A DNA stretch of 64,000 bases, taken from assembly GCF_002157225.2 (NCBI RefSeq), contig NZ_CP020038.1:3316501-3380500 (forward strand), given 5' to 3'. The DNA is from Agarilytica rhodophyticola. Lineage in GTDB: Bacteria > Pseudomonadota > Gammaproteobacteria > Pseudomonadales > Cellvibrionaceae. The translations under genes were made by a program, and so were the position numbers. The notes below the pieces were generated by a model. The model ran no database searches. It was given only the letters and a program-made list of their open reading frames with translations, and was not told where the DNA came from. Positions 1 through 9,431 of this stretch are shown here, in pieces. Position 1 is the stretch's first letter, and the number at the start of each line of letters is the position of its first letter.

Positions 1-780
1 AAATACGAACCGAGACTTATCGGTAATCTCATTAATCATAATGGGCATAGTCAGGATGCTAAAGACTACCCCAAAAGCATTTGGGTGGACTCTATTATGA
101 TGAGCGGCGTCTTCAGTGCTATTGCAGCAAAAGATTTTAAAGATGAAAATTTATTGAATTTTGCATTAACTCAACCACGCGATTTTGCCAACTACTTACA
201 AGATCCAAAAGGCAAATTATTCCACCATTCCTATTGGAAAATATTACGTAGACCTTATCCTCGTAATATTTTCTGGGCAAGGGGTAACGGATGGGTGGTT
301 GCAGGTTTGTCATTGTTTTTAAACTATGTTGATGATATCTATGCTACAAGAATATTAAATGAAGTATCCTATGCTTTATTATCTTACCAGCGCCCGGATT
401 ATTACTTTGATACTGTACTTAATAAACCTAACGATAATTATCGAGAATCTAGTGCTACGGCACTTATCGCTGCGGGTTGGTTAAATGGAGTAAGCAGAGG
501 TTATCTCGGGCAAGAATTTGCGACACCTGCGATAAAAGCATTTCGTGCAGTATTAGATAATGTCCGCCATCAGAGCGACGGAAGTTATATGACAGAAATT
601 AGTCGCTGGACAATTCCCATGTTTCTTATGCCCTATCGTTTAAAATACGGCCCTTATCCTGGCTATAAATATGTTAAAAAAGGAGAGAATATTTCCTATG
701 GTATAGCCGCGTTAATTTTTGCTGCTATCGCCTACGAAGAATATATTAATAATAGAACACATTTATCTCTCTCGGCATGA
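1..780 (+). CDS. Glycoside hydrolase family 88/105-type unsaturated uronyl hydrolase (5' partial)
   Basis: The frame is open from base 1, so the gene begins upstream; 259 residues are visible. The block WARGNGWV (about residues 92-99 of the visible part) and the earlier W-V-D-S-I-M-M stretch are typical of the alpha/alpha-barrel hydrolases of GH88 and GH105. These enzymes remove the 4,5-unsaturated uronic acid left at the non-reducing end by polysaccharide lyases. A TGA stop overlaps the ATG of the next gene by four bases (ATGA), so the two are translationally coupled. Together with the TonB-dependent receptor downstream and a KduI gene at 25 kb this suggests breakdown of a uronate-containing polysaccharide such as pectin or ulvan. 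The substrate cannot be read from the sequence. GH88 versus GH105 is not resolved because the N-terminus is missing. Confidence 0.82.
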   Translation, partial: KYEPRLIGNLINHNGHSQDAKDYPKSIWVDSIMMSGVFSAIAAKDFKDENLLNFALTQPRDFANYLQDPKGKLFHHSYWKILRRPYPRNIFWARGNGWVVAGLSLFLNYVDDIYATRILNEVSYALLSYQRPDYYFDTVLNKPNDNYRESSATALIAAGWLNGVSRGYLGQEFATPAIKAFRAVLDNVRHQSDGSYMTEISRWTIPMFLMPYRLKYGPYPGYKYVKKGENISYGIAALIFAAIAYEEYINNRTHLSLSA

Positions 781-2789
781 ATACCATGTCACGAGATAAG
801 GTCTTTATTGCCACTACAAGTGTCCAAGATTTTAAGTTAAGTAACGTAGGTAAAGCACCTGAAGGTTACCCCCTATACAGAGTAGAAGATCGATATTCGA
901 AGAGTGTTTTTGCTAAACCTTATGAGCAAAGGAAGGCATGTTTTATTTCTCATGTGTTGAAGAATCCCGGTGCTGACTCCATTAAATGCTTCTTCTATGA
1001 ATTAATAAGGCTGCAGCAATATCATCAACCTATACACGAACGCTTATTGTTTTCTACCTTAGACTATATTGATCAACGACGTGATTGTGCCGACTTTTTA
1101 TTGACAGGTGTTATTCGCTTGTACTACCAATTCTTCGATAATGGGCTATTGTCTGATGAGTTTCGTGAAAAGTCTAAACAAACAATTTTAAACTTTAAAT
1201 ATTGGCCTGATGAACCCGGTATTGATTCTATGTGTTATTGGACTGAGAATCACCACATTATTTTCAGTGTTAATGAGTTTTTGGCAGGTCAGCTATTTCC
1301 CGATAGTATTTTTAAAAATTCTAATAAACTAGGGAAAGATAAAAAGCAAGAGGCAAAAAAACGTATTGAAAAATGGTTGGAGATGCGTTTTTTTACTGGT
1401 TTTAGTGAATGGCTTTCCAATGTTTACTATGATGAAGATTTTGCACCATTATTAAATTTAGTGGATTTCTCAGATGACTATGAAGTTTCCCGACGGGCAC
1501 AAATAATAATTGATCTCATGCTCTATGATATGGCGATCAATAGTTATTATGGAATGTTTTCCTGCACTCATGGACGCACCTACACTAAGGAAAAAATAAA
1601 CCCTTATGTGGAGTCTACCAGTGATACTGCTAAATTATTATTTGGTATGGGGTGTTTCGCTAATAAGGATAATATGAGTGCGGTTATGTTCACCCTTAGC
1701 ACAGGGTATCGTGTTCCTAAAGTTATTATTGATATTGCACATGACAATCAAAAAAAAGAATGGATTAATAAGCAACGCGTGAGTATTAATTTCAAAGATG
1801 CGGCGAAGTGGGGATATGGTAACAAAGATCTTGATAGTGCCATGGGCTTACTTTTATTCGGTGGTTATTGTCATCCACGTACTTTCTCACATATGGTTTT
1901 ATTGTTAGATAAATTCAACTGGTGGAAGAATAAATTCTTTTTAGAGTTTGTTCCCTTTAAGAAAGCAATAAAATTTGGTGATAAAATAGGTCTTACTACA
2001 ATAATTGCTTGGCTATTACGTAAGGATATGTCGCGTAATGTTTTGAGCGAAAACAATATTTATACTTATCGCACTCCTGATTACATGCTTAGCACCTCCC
2101 AAAACTATCGCAAGGGTTATGGCGGCGATCAACAGCACATATGGCAGGCAACCCTTAACGATCAGGCTGTCTGCTTTACTACCCATCCAGGAGGCTACGG
2201 GATGCAAGCACCTAATGCCTACTGGCATGGTAATGGTTTCATGCCCAAGGCGATTCAGCATAAAAATGTTGTTGTAGTTATTTATAATACACCTTGTATT
2301 CCCACAATCCTTTTGCAAAAGAAAATAAAATTTACTCATGCTTTTTTCCCCAGTAACAGGTTTGATCATGTGATTGAGAGAAATGGCTGGATATTTGGTA
2401 AAAAAGATGAAGGCTATATCGCACTATATTCCCGTAATCCTTATTTTTGGCAACAAGAAGGCGAATATCGGGGTGCTGAGATAATTTCTCATGGCTATAA
2501 GAATATATGGTTAGTAGAGATGGGAAGACAGCAGGATTATGGTTGTTTTAATAATTTTGTTTATCTAATACAGCAAGCGACCCTGATATTTAGGGGGTTG
2601 AACATACATTACTATTCTCCTTCCATAGGTGTTATAGATACTGGTTGGTCGCGGCCATTAAAAGTTAATCGTCAGGTGATAAGCACGTCAAATTATAGGC
2701 GTTATGACAATGAATCCAGTGTTACAGATTTTGGCGCTAAAGAAATATATATCAAGCATAACGATGAAGAATTGTTGTTAAAATATTAG
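777..2789 (+). CDS. Unrecognised 670-aa protein of polysaccharide-utilisation context
   Basis: I do not recognise a named family. The protein is rich in aromatic residues and predicted helix and has no signal peptide. Striking segments are CYWTENHHI (about residue 157), GFSEWLSNVYYDED (about 207), a CTHGRTY segment (about 263) and a glycine-rich region around residues 447-480 (GYGGDQQHIWQATL, THPGGYGM). Tandem aromatic, His and Glu motifs of this sort are common in alpha/alpha-toroid carbohydrate-active enzymes, so a lyase or hydrolase acting with the upstream GH88/105 protein is a reasonable inference, but nothing here proves catalysis. It overlaps the upstream gene by four bases and is followed after about 100 bp by a TonB-dependent receptor. 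The initiating ATG has no strong ribosome-binding site, consistent with coupling; a second ATG lies nine bases further on (786). Confidence 0.75.
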   Translation: MNTMSRDKVFIATTSVQDFKLSNVGKAPEGYPLYRVEDRYSKSVFAKPYEQRKACFISHVLKNPGADSIKCFFYELIRLQQYHQPIHERLLFSTLDYIDQRRDCADFLLTGVIRLYYQFFDNGLLSDEFREKSKQTILNFKYWPDEPGIDSMCYWTENHHIIFSVNEFLAGQLFPDSIFKNSNKLGKDKKQEAKKRIEKWLEMRFFTGFSEWLSNVYYDEDFAPLLNLVDFSDDYEVSRRAQIIIDLMLYDMAINSYYGMFSCTHGRTYTKEKINPYVESTSDTAKLLFGMGCFANKDNMSAVMFTLSTGYRVPKVIIDIAHDNQKKEWINKQRVSINFKDAAKWGYGNKDLDSAMGLLLFGGYCHPRTFSHMVLLLDKFNWWKNKFFLEFVPFKKAIKFGDKIGLTTIIAWLLRKDMSRNVLSENNIYTYRTPDYMLSTSQNYRKGYGGDQQHIWQATLNDQAVCFTTHPGGYGMQAPNAYWHGNGFMPKAIQHKNVVVVIYNTPCIPTILLQKKIKFTHAFFPSNRFDHVIERNGWIFGKKDEGYIALYSRNPYFWQQEGEYRGAEIISHGYKNIWLVEMGRQQDYGCFNNFVYLIQQATLIFRGLNIHYYSPSIGVIDTGWSRPLKVNRQVISTSNYRRYDNESSVTDFGAKEIYIKHNDEELLLKY

Positions 2790-2798
2790 GTTTGCTAT

Positions 2799-2812
2799 GG
2801 CCTGTTCACACT
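2799..2812. repeat. Solo terminal-repeat remnant of the GGGCCTGTTSACAC element family
   Basis: GGCCTGTTCACACT matches the outer terminal repeat of the two complete MITE-like elements at 6885-6972 and 32244-32422. No inverted partner lies nearby, so it looks like a decayed end between the 670-aa gene and the TonB-dependent receptor. Confidence 0.4.
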
Positions 2813-2897
2813 GATGGTTGTAGAAAAATAGAGGATGTATACGGATGTTTTAATATTTAAAAAATAATAAACAATAAAAATAAAGGTGGGAAATTCA

Positions 2898-5366
2898 ATG
2901 ATTATTCTCTTTCATGATAAGGAAAGTTTAAGAAGTAAGCCACTATTATTGAATGTCATGATCGGCATGTGTATTTTTTTATCTGCTATTGTTGATGCAC
3001 AAGAAACTGAAAGTTTTGTTTTAGAAGAAGTACTGGTGACCTCACAAAAGCGTATTCAAAGTCAGATGGATGTACCTATTGCTATTAATACTTTTAGTAC
3101 ACAAGATATTAAAACAACGGGTGCACTCTCTCTAATAGATATTCATAATTATATTCCTGGTCTAGAGATTGAAGAAGGGCAGGTGACACAAGCGGGTATC
3201 TCAATTCGTGGAATTGAAGCATCCAACATCAGTGTCGGTGGTGATCCTTCTGTTGCCACCTTTTACGATGGTGCCTATGTGCCAAGGGCAAGTGCGACAG
3301 TCGCATTTTCTGATATAGAAAGGATTGAAGTATTAAAGGGGCCGCAGGGAACCTTGTTTGGACGTAACGCCGCTTTGGGTGTTGTCAATATTATACCCAA
3401 CAAACCAAATGATAAGCCCGAAGGTTTTATCAGTGCGAAAATTGCTAACCTAGGTTTACGCCGGTTTGAAGGGATGTTAAATATTCCCATAAGTAATGAA
3501 GTTTATGCCCGCTTTAATATCTTGAGTAATCAACGAGATGGATTTATTGATAATATTGGCCCATCGGGAGGTGACCCTGGCAATCAGGATTCTATTACTG
3601 CACGTGGTTCGGTTTTATGGAATATATCACAACAAACGCAGCTGCAGATTTCTTATGATTGGGATCATGTTGATCAGGCACCTCCACAAGCCATTGGTGT
3701 GAGTGCCTTTGCTTTGAGTACAGATCCTTTTAATGATCGAGTAGCCAATGACGTTGTCAATGGACAAGAAACACGAGATATGTATTCTGTAAGTGGTAAA
3801 ATCAATCATATATTTAATGATCAATGGTCGATGAATTATATCATTAACTATCGAGATTTCGAGACCACCAATCGTGCTGATCAAGATGGAACAATAGATG
3901 TTACTCGATATCTTGATACGGATAATATTGAAGATTCAAATATTTTTTATACAGAAATTCAATTTAATTTTGTACGAAATAAGTTAGATTTAGTATCGGG
4001 TATTAACTTTAGTCAAGAAAATGTTTTTCAAAAAGTACCGACTAATCTGAAGACAGATTCGTTGTTACGAAATGTCACCAACGGAGTTAAGAATGACGAT
4101 ACCTTAAGAACTGCTATAGCCACTAGCGCGGGTAATACAGCATTAGCGTTGCTAGATCGTATTGATCATTTATGGAATCCTGATGACTGGGCTACGTTCA
4201 CGAGTTTATTGGGTATTGGGCCTCTTGTCCAGTCGGATGCGGAGTATGGAATGGTTGCTGTTGGCTTACAACTACCCTTGCTTTTCGGGCCTTCGTTTTC
4301 CGGTCAGATCTATAATGAAACAAGTATTAGCAGTGGAGACTTTACCAATATTGGAGCTTATTTCGATATTAATTACGCTGTTACTGAAAAATTTAGCATT
4401 GCTGCGGGCTTAAGGTACAGCAATGATGATAAAGACTTTACATGGCAAACGCCGTTGAGTTCATTCGCTCAGACTTTTTCAGGCCTAGGCATTACCAACA
4501 ATATAGTGCTAGCGCAGCAGGATTTCTTAAGCGCGAGTCAAAACTGGTCGAGAACTACCGGAAGGCTAGTTGCAAATTACTTCTTTAGCGATGATATTAT
4601 GACTTTTGTCTCGTACTCTACTGGCTATAAGTCCGGAGGCTTTGATACTTTGGATGTAAGAAGTGCCCAGTTTCCGATCGAACCTGAAGAGGTTACTAAT
4701 TATGAGATAGGGCTTAAAGGTGACTTCTTTAATAAGCAGTTGCGCAGTCAGCTGAGTTTTTACCAGTTTGATATAGAGGGGCTGCAGCGTACAGTCAATA
4801 GTCGTGAACCTGGCGAAACTGCGGCAATTTTTAGAGTTATAAACAGTGATACAGAAAGTAAAGGGGCAGAATTAAGTTTAGATTGGGTAATTAGCGATAG
4901 TGTATTTTTAGGCTTAGTAACTAACTATATGAATACTCAAGTACGCTTTCCTGCGTTTTTTGATGCTACCGGAAATCTATCGCTTGCTAGGAGTGAAAGT
5001 GCGATAGAAAAGTTTGATGAGTCTTTTACCGTCCGTTTTGATTGGACTCCGGATATTCCATTGGGCAGCTTGGTTGTTCATGGGGACTATATTTATGCGG
5101 AGAACAATCCAGAATTGAGGCCCAATCATCTCGATATATTCGATAATATTATCGAAGGTTATCGTAATAAACGTAAACGTCTTAACCTTCGTATGACGTG
5201 GCAATCGGAAAATGAACATTGGGAATTAGCCACATGGGGGCGTAATGTATTAGATAATAAACATATAGCAGAAGTACAATCCATTAGCTTCGCTACCTTC
5301 GGTACAGTGTTTGTTCGAGTGGATGAGCCCGCAACATATGGGATAGATATAAGATATACATTTTGA
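2898..5366 (+). CDS. TonB-dependent outer-membrane receptor
   Basis: This is a TonB-dependent outer-membrane transporter of about 822 residues. A short N-terminal hydrophobic segment ending near VDAQ serves as signal peptide. It is followed by a TonB-box-like stretch (EEVLVTSQKR), a plug domain with ISIRGIE and VLKGPQGTLFGRNA (signature of the plug), and a long beta-barrel ending in the aromatic YTF C-terminus expected of outer-membrane proteins. I chose ATG 2898 because AAAGGTGG sits eight bases upstream; an in-frame GTG at 2886 lies inside that site. No iron-uptake genes adjoin it, whereas a GH88/105 gene and a putative carbohydrate-active gene precede it on the same strand. Uptake of an oligosaccharide is therefore more likely than of a siderophore, but this is inferred from context. 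The barrel resembles the large gammaproteobacterial sugar/xenobiotic receptor group. Confidence 0.93.
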   Translation: MIILFHDKESLRSKPLLLNVMIGMCIFLSAIVDAQETESFVLEEVLVTSQKRIQSQMDVPIAINTFSTQDIKTTGALSLIDIHNYIPGLEIEEGQVTQAGISIRGIEASNISVGGDPSVATFYDGAYVPRASATVAFSDIERIEVLKGPQGTLFGRNAALGVVNIIPNKPNDKPEGFISAKIANLGLRRFEGMLNIPISNEVYARFNILSNQRDGFIDNIGPSGGDPGNQDSITARGSVLWNISQQTQLQISYDWDHVDQAPPQAIGVSAFALSTDPFNDRVANDVVNGQETRDMYSVSGKINHIFNDQWSMNYIINYRDFETTNRADQDGTIDVTRYLDTDNIEDSNIFYTEIQFNFVRNKLDLVSGINFSQENVFQKVPTNLKTDSLLRNVTNGVKNDDTLRTAIATSAGNTALALLDRIDHLWNPDDWATFTSLLGIGPLVQSDAEYGMVAVGLQLPLLFGPSFSGQIYNETSISSGDFTNIGAYFDINYAVTEKFSIAAGLRYSNDDKDFTWQTPLSSFAQTFSGLGITNNIVLAQQDFLSASQNWSRTTGRLVANYFFSDDIMTFVSYSTGYKSGGFDTLDVRSAQFPIEPEEVTNYEIGLKGDFFNKQLRSQLSFYQFDIEGLQRTVNSREPGETAAIFRVINSDTESKGAELSLDWVISDSVFLGLVTNYMNTQVRFPAFFDATGNLSLARSESAIEKFDESFTVRFDWTPDIPLGSLVVHGDYIYAENNPELRPNHLDIFDNIIEGYRNKRKRLNLRMTWQSENEHWELATWGRNVLDNKHIAEVQSISFATFGTVFVRVDEPATYGIDIRYTF

Positions 5367-5863
5367 CCTTAATGGATTGAGCTTGAAATATCTGAGATTT
5401 TTCTTTTAGCAGCCTATTATGCCAGTTAAATACTGATAACAGGCTTTCAATAATACAGATTGAAACCACTTCTACCTGCAGTAAACCTGTGTTTTAAACT
5501 GCCTTTTGGTCTATTTTTCACACTAAAAAAAGTATGCCAAGACATGTACGAACCTACTGCATATGTCGCTCGTTTATATATCACTATCTGGTGTCTTGTT
5601 ACTAACAGTTGCAAGTTGGATACTAATGGGATCATTTATATTGGTTAGTTTGGTTAAAGTAGCTCACGTGGCTTCTGCCACTTACTTTAACTAAGGTTAC
5701 TTGCATAACCGGCGTATGGGAAGGATGCCTATACGTTTTTAAAAAAATCGCTCGGTATGTGTAATTGAGGAAGTAAGTATGAAAATTTTGGGCTTTTTAA
5801 AACCCGCTATTCCGCTTTGTGCTAGATTCAGCAATTATGGCTCTTTCTGAATAGGTTGCATCT
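5367..5863. other. Intergenic region, no convincing gene
   Basis: About 500 bp separate the TonB-dependent receptor from the next gene. Two opposed 62-codon open frames overlap each other here, but neither has a ribosome-binding site or recognisable composition. A hairpin at 5653-5691 is the only clear structure. Confidence 0.6.
5653..5691. other. Two-part hairpin between TonB receptor and orphan gene
   Basis: Arms GTTAAAGTA (5653-5661) and TACTTTAAC (5683-5691) pair perfectly, and an inner GTGGC-TTCT-GCCAC hairpin lies inside. No T-run follows, so it is not a standard intrinsic terminator. It may be an RNA structure or a degenerate repeat. Confidence 0.45.
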
Positions 5864-6871
5864 ATGTCGATAAAATCAAAGCCAATGGTATTACAACAAG
5901 GAGAACAAGCATTAGAGTATGCACCATCAGTTAAATTAAAAAACGGAAAAAACTGCATTCCGCAACATTATTTGCGTTATAAACATACTCTGGAGTCTGT
6001 CCAAAATATTATACTCAATTGCCACTTTAATAAAAGTTATCTTATTTTTGCGAGCTCAGAAGGCGATAACATTTATATTCAGATAGGTATTATTGGTTAT
6101 GACAACTATATTAGTCTGTCAAAACAGTCGCAGAAAAAAATTGTCTATGGTCGCAAGTGGCGAGTAGAACCTGAATTACCAACCTCAGAGATAATTCAGA
6201 CAATATTTTTAGCTTTAAAAAAAGCTCGGGAGCATGAAGTTAGAGAGTTATTTAAACTATCTTTAAAAAAATCCAAGACAACACCTTTTAGTAATCATCA
6301 CGATCTTCCTCTTATGGCAAAGAATGCGAGTTTATTAGAAGTAGAAGAAAAGGGAATGTCCATAGATGACTTTGTTAAAAATGTTCGCCGTTTATTATTA
6401 CATACACAATATGACTCTGGACAGTTTAACATAGTCGACATCGAAAAGAGAAAAAATGGGGATATCTTGGTGGACATAAACTTGTCTACTTCAAAGAAAA
6501 CGCAGTTACTAGAATCGGGTGTATATTGTTTTACACTTTTGTTAAAAAAGCCGAGTATTAATGAGTTCTTATTTAAGCTGATGGAAGCTTTGATTTATCA
6601 GAGTGATCGAGAAGTCGAGGAGCATTTTTCTTATATGGGATTTAAGCGTTTTAGTCAAAACAATAGCGTCTTTGAAATTGCTGAACTATCGTGCTGTACT
6701 CGTGACACAAGCCATATTGAGAATGACAGCTTCTTAAAAAAATTGGAAAAAACAAACTATGAGGTAGATAAAAATAGGGCTCCTGTTATTACTAATGCTA
6801 AGTTGAGCAAGAAGCTTGCCCAAGACTTATCTCGCTTTGGCAAGCTTGATGGTGTAATGCCTTTTCTATAA
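5864..6871 (+). CDS. Hypothetical protein, 335 aa
   Basis: I recognise no family. The protein is soluble, lysine-rich and has no signal peptide or membrane segment. The N-terminal half (about residues 40-130) alternates short strands and helices, with VYGRKWRVEPELPTSEII as the most distinctive stretch. A second part begins near residue 165 (MSIDDFVKNVRRLLLHTQYDSGQFNI) with similar spacing, so an internal duplication of a small alpha/beta domain is possible. It stands alone: 500 bp from the receptor upstream and followed by a MITE-like element and a convergent protease gene. The start ATG lacks a strong Shine-Dalgarno sequence. Uniform coding character across 1 kb supports a real gene. Confidence 0.7.
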   Translation: MSIKSKPMVLQQGEQALEYAPSVKLKNGKNCIPQHYLRYKHTLESVQNIILNCHFNKSYLIFASSEGDNIYIQIGIIGYDNYISLSKQSQKKIVYGRKWRVEPELPTSEIIQTIFLALKKAREHEVRELFKLSLKKSKTTPFSNHHDLPLMAKNASLLEVEEKGMSIDDFVKNVRRLLLHTQYDSGQFNIVDIEKRKNGDILVDINLSTSKKTQLLESGVYCFTLLLKKPSINEFLFKLMEALIYQSDREVEEHFSYMGFKRFSQNNSVFEIAELSCCTRDTSHIENDSFLKKLEKTNYEVDKNRAPVITNAKLSKKLAQDLSRFGKLDGVMPFL

Positions 6872-6884
6872 AGTTTATTTATAT

Positions 6885-6972
6885 TAGGGCCTGTTCACGA
6901 CGCTAGGCGGAAAAATGCTACCAGCCCTTTGAGTGCAAACAAGAGCGGTTAAATTAGTGTGAACAGGCCCTA
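6885..6972. mobile_element. MITE-like element, 88 bp
   Basis: Perfect 14-bp terminal inverted repeats TAGGGCCTGTTCAC (6885-6898) and GTGAACAGGCCCTA (6959-6972) enclose 60 bp with no coding potential. The same ends occur on the element at 32244-32422, with GTTGACAC in place of GTTCAC, and as a solo end near 2799. The inner edge of the right end (AAATTAGTGTGAACAGGCCC) also matches the other copy. It lies between the convergent 335-aa gene and metalloprotease gene and could also act as a transcription barrier. Confidence 0.75.
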
Positions 6973-7031
6973 GTTTTTATTGAGCAAATAAATTCAATTG
7001 CCGAAATGACAATTGAATTTATGATTAGTTT

Positions 7032-8270
7032 TTATCTGAAATTAGCAACAATATTGCGGCGCCTTTGATGGACTCTTTCGTTATCAGCAACACTAGCATT
7101 GCCTAATATACCACCATTAAACCTTTGATCATCTGTTGAGAAGAAGCCAATGCGAGGTTGTGGGTTGCTGTTAACAGCCATGACCGTTCTAAAGTTTCCC
7201 CCAGCATTAACAAAACCGTGACCAAAAGCAAAAGGTGTTTGGGTGGGGTCGTTATCATGTCTTGCGCCGAACAGGTGGCCTATCTCATGTACGAATGTAA
7301 ATCCTGTACATGTATGACGTGTTACGAAGAAACCATTGTTTTGACCGCCACCGATATCGTTGACCCGGCCACACAGTCGATCACCATCATTATCCGTAAT
7401 CAAAGCAACAATATCGGCAGATCGATTATCGCGTACTCGTCCGGCAAAATTATCCAGGAAGCCGTCATTGGGATCTCGAAGGCCAATAACATTCGCAGTA
7501 ACGCTAGCCAATTCAGCCACTCGAGAACTAATTCTACCAGCATCTCGTAATACAATATCGATACCGTTATTGGCGTAAACATCGTTCGCTTGGGCTAGAA
7601 AAAAGCTCATTCTATCTCTAACCGTATTTTTACCAAATCTATTTAACACTGTTGCAGATGCTATTTGTAGTACGCGTATATTGGATCTAGCTGCGGCTGC
7701 ACTTGTAAGTATATTATTGCTGGCAAAGTTATCCTCGATGGGGAGTTCTCCTGCCGGTGTATCATCGGCAATGCCTAGTTGGCTAAAGTCCCGTTCTACT
7801 ACCATGTGTTTCCCGTTTTCCATGGTCATAATTTCAAATATGCGGCCATCCACATTTACTTGACCAAAGACTCGATCTTTATTTCTTACGAACACAGCTC
7901 GGTTGGGGTTCTTGTTATTATATTTTCTTATATTTTCTATCTCAACAGCGCCAGCCCATACTTGGTAGTCTGAGTTTAGCCAATAGCTGTTTGAAAGCTT
8001 CACTGGAAACACCATTCCAGGCCCAAAAGGCAAATACATATCGTTAGTAGCGCCGTCTATCATCTTTGTGTTTAATTTTATCTGACCCAAAAAACGTGTG
8101 CTGCCGTCTTTCTGTAGCGTTGTTATAGTGGCGTCTTTACTGAAGGTTTGCACTTGCTCCTGTGGTATTAGTTCAAATAGTTGAGCGCTTTTTCTTGTTT
8201 GGGCTTGAGCAAACACTGAAGAAAATAATACACTTGTCAGTGCTGTCGCTAATAATAACTGTCTTTTCAT
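7032..8270 (-). CDS. Secreted reprolysin-like zinc metalloprotease (M12 type)
   Basis: An N-terminal signal peptide (MKRQLLLATALTSVLFSSVFAQA) precedes a propeptide-like region of about 180 residues and a C-terminal metalloprotease domain. The extended zinc motif HEIGHLFGARHD is complete: His328, Glu329, His332 and His338. A methionine-containing turn follows (FRTVMAVNS), as expected of metzincins. Such reprolysin-like enzymes are exported, activated by propeptide removal and degrade extracellular protein. The gene is monocistronic, transcribed leftwards, with about 640 bp of AT-rich DNA upstream. The family assignment rests on the HExxHxxGxxH site and met-turn; the exact subfamily is not resolved. 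Confidence 0.92.
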   Translation of the reverse strand: MKRQLLLATALTSVLFSSVFAQAQTRKSAQLFELIPQEQVQTFSKDATITTLQKDGSTRFLGQIKLNTKMIDGATNDMYLPFGPGMVFPVKLSNSYWLNSDYQVWAGAVEIENIRKYNNKNPNRAVFVRNKDRVFGQVNVDGRIFEIMTMENGKHMVVERDFSQLGIADDTPAGELPIEDNFASNNILTSAAAARSNIRVLQIASATVLNRFGKNTVRDRMSFFLAQANDVYANNGIDIVLRDAGRISSRVAELASVTANVIGLRDPNDGFLDNFAGRVRDNRSADIVALITDNDGDRLCGRVNDIGGGQNNGFFVTRHTCTGFTFVHEIGHLFGARHDNDPTQTPFAFGHGFVNAGGNFRTVMAVNSNPQPRIGFFSTDDQRFNGGILGNASVADNERVHQRRRNIVANFR

Positions 8271-8913
8271 TTTTAATCTCTTTTCTTTTAGTGGTCAGTT
8301 AATAATGACTGGATGTTGCCAGCATTATTATTTCTAGATATTCAGTAACTAAAAATTTTAACTCTAGACGCTGTTTGTCGTGAGTTTTAACACGTTATAA
8401 CTCTAAATAAGAACTTTTCTTGGGTTATAAATATGGAAATTATTTTTATTGATGTTCTGCTTTTTAGAACAGAAAAATACTGCAATAAAATTAATTTCTT
8501 TAGTTAATTTTTTGGCGACAATTTTTATTTTTGATGTGCTTTTGAGGTTTTGTTTTTTTGTAAATTTTTGTTAATTCTGCAGTGCGATTTTTTAAGTATA
8601 TAAGCTGTATGCTTAGCCGTTGTTGACTTGTGAAATATTTTTTGAAGGAAAATATAAGGTCTAATATGTAATAAATGAATTTATTTGAGGATAAGTAGTA
8701 GAGGTTTTTTCTTTAAATAGTCGATCTTGGTGTGTAGTTTTTGTATAAACAATTTAATCAAAAATAATTAAATGTTCTCTATTGTAGAATCGCCAGTCGC
8801 TCATAAAGTTATGATGCAACATATCTTTTTGTAAATTGTTAACTGTAAATTAATTTTTTAGCGAGTGCCTGATAGTCTTAACTGTTATCGGACACTCGTT
8901 ATTTTGCCTTTAA
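8271..8913. other. AT-rich intergenic region
   Basis: About 640 bp upstream of the metalloprotease and downstream of the first DUF1348 gene. It is very AT-rich with many homopolymer runs and no open frame of note. The protease promoter should lie near 8280-8420. A hairpin at 8852-8899 is listed separately. Confidence 0.6.
8852..8899. terminator. Hairpin downstream of the DUF1348 gene, possible bidirectional terminator
   Basis: GCGAGTG-CTGATA and TATC-GGACACTCG form an imperfect stem around a loop CTTAACTG. TTATTTT follows on the plus strand and an A-rich run precedes it. The position just past the stop of the leftward gene at 8914 fits a terminator. Confidence 0.5.
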
Positions 8914-9387
8914 TTATAAGCCTAAATCTGAAAGGCTAGGATGGTCATCTGGGCGACGACCTTGGGGCCAATGAAATTTACGATCAGACTCTTGAATAGG
9001 AAGGTCATTGATACTTGCAAAGCGCTTTTGCATCAGCCCATTTTCGTCGAACTCCCAATTTTCATTGCCATAAGCTCGATACCATTGCCCTGAATCATCT
9101 CGCCATTCATAGGCAAAGCGTACAGCTATGCGATTATCAGTATAAGACCATAATTCTTTAATTAAACGATAGTCCAGCTCTTTTTCCCATTTACGGGTTA
9201 AGAATGTTTGAATTTCTTCTCTACCATTAATGAATTCTGCCCGATTTCTCCAAGCACTATCTTTGGTATAAGCTAAAGATACTTTTTCAGGGTTACGGCT
9301 ATTCCATCCATCTTCTGCCATACGTACTTTTTGGGCAGCCGTTTCAGCAGTAAACGGCGGTAGGGGTTTACGAATCTCAGCGCTCAT
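8914..9387 (-). CDS. DUF1348 (NTF2-like fold) protein, cytosolic copy
   Basis: A 157-residue protein of the DUF1348 family, a small NTF2-like alpha+beta barrel whose biochemical role is not established. Motifs shared with the family include [59 protein letters not shown] and the tail [15 protein letters not shown]. The start is well placed after GGAAAT. There is no signal sequence. It lies just downstream of a glutathione S-transferase gene on the same strand with a 44-bp gap, so the two are probably co-transcribed. A second copy that looks about 70 percent identical by eye, with a Tat-type N-terminus, is at 18462. The context suggests stress or electrophile metabolism, but that is inference. 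Confidence 0.92.
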   Translation of the reverse strand: MSAEIRKPLPPFTAETAAQKVRMAEDGWNSRNPEKVSLAYTKDSAWRNRAEFINGREEIQTFLTRKWEKELDYRLIKELWSYTDNRIAVRFAYEWRDDSGQWYRAYGNENWEFDENGLMQKRFASINDLPIQESDRKFHWPQGRRPDDHPSLSDLGL

Positions 9388-9431
9388 AATATTTCCTATA
9401 TAGGCTTAATGTAGTGAATTAAATGTATAGA

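Noticed and set aside
5447-5648. Two overlapping 62-codon frames on opposite strands
   Set aside because: Neither has a ribosome-binding site or recognisable composition, and a plus-strand and a minus-strand frame cover the same bases, typical of chance.
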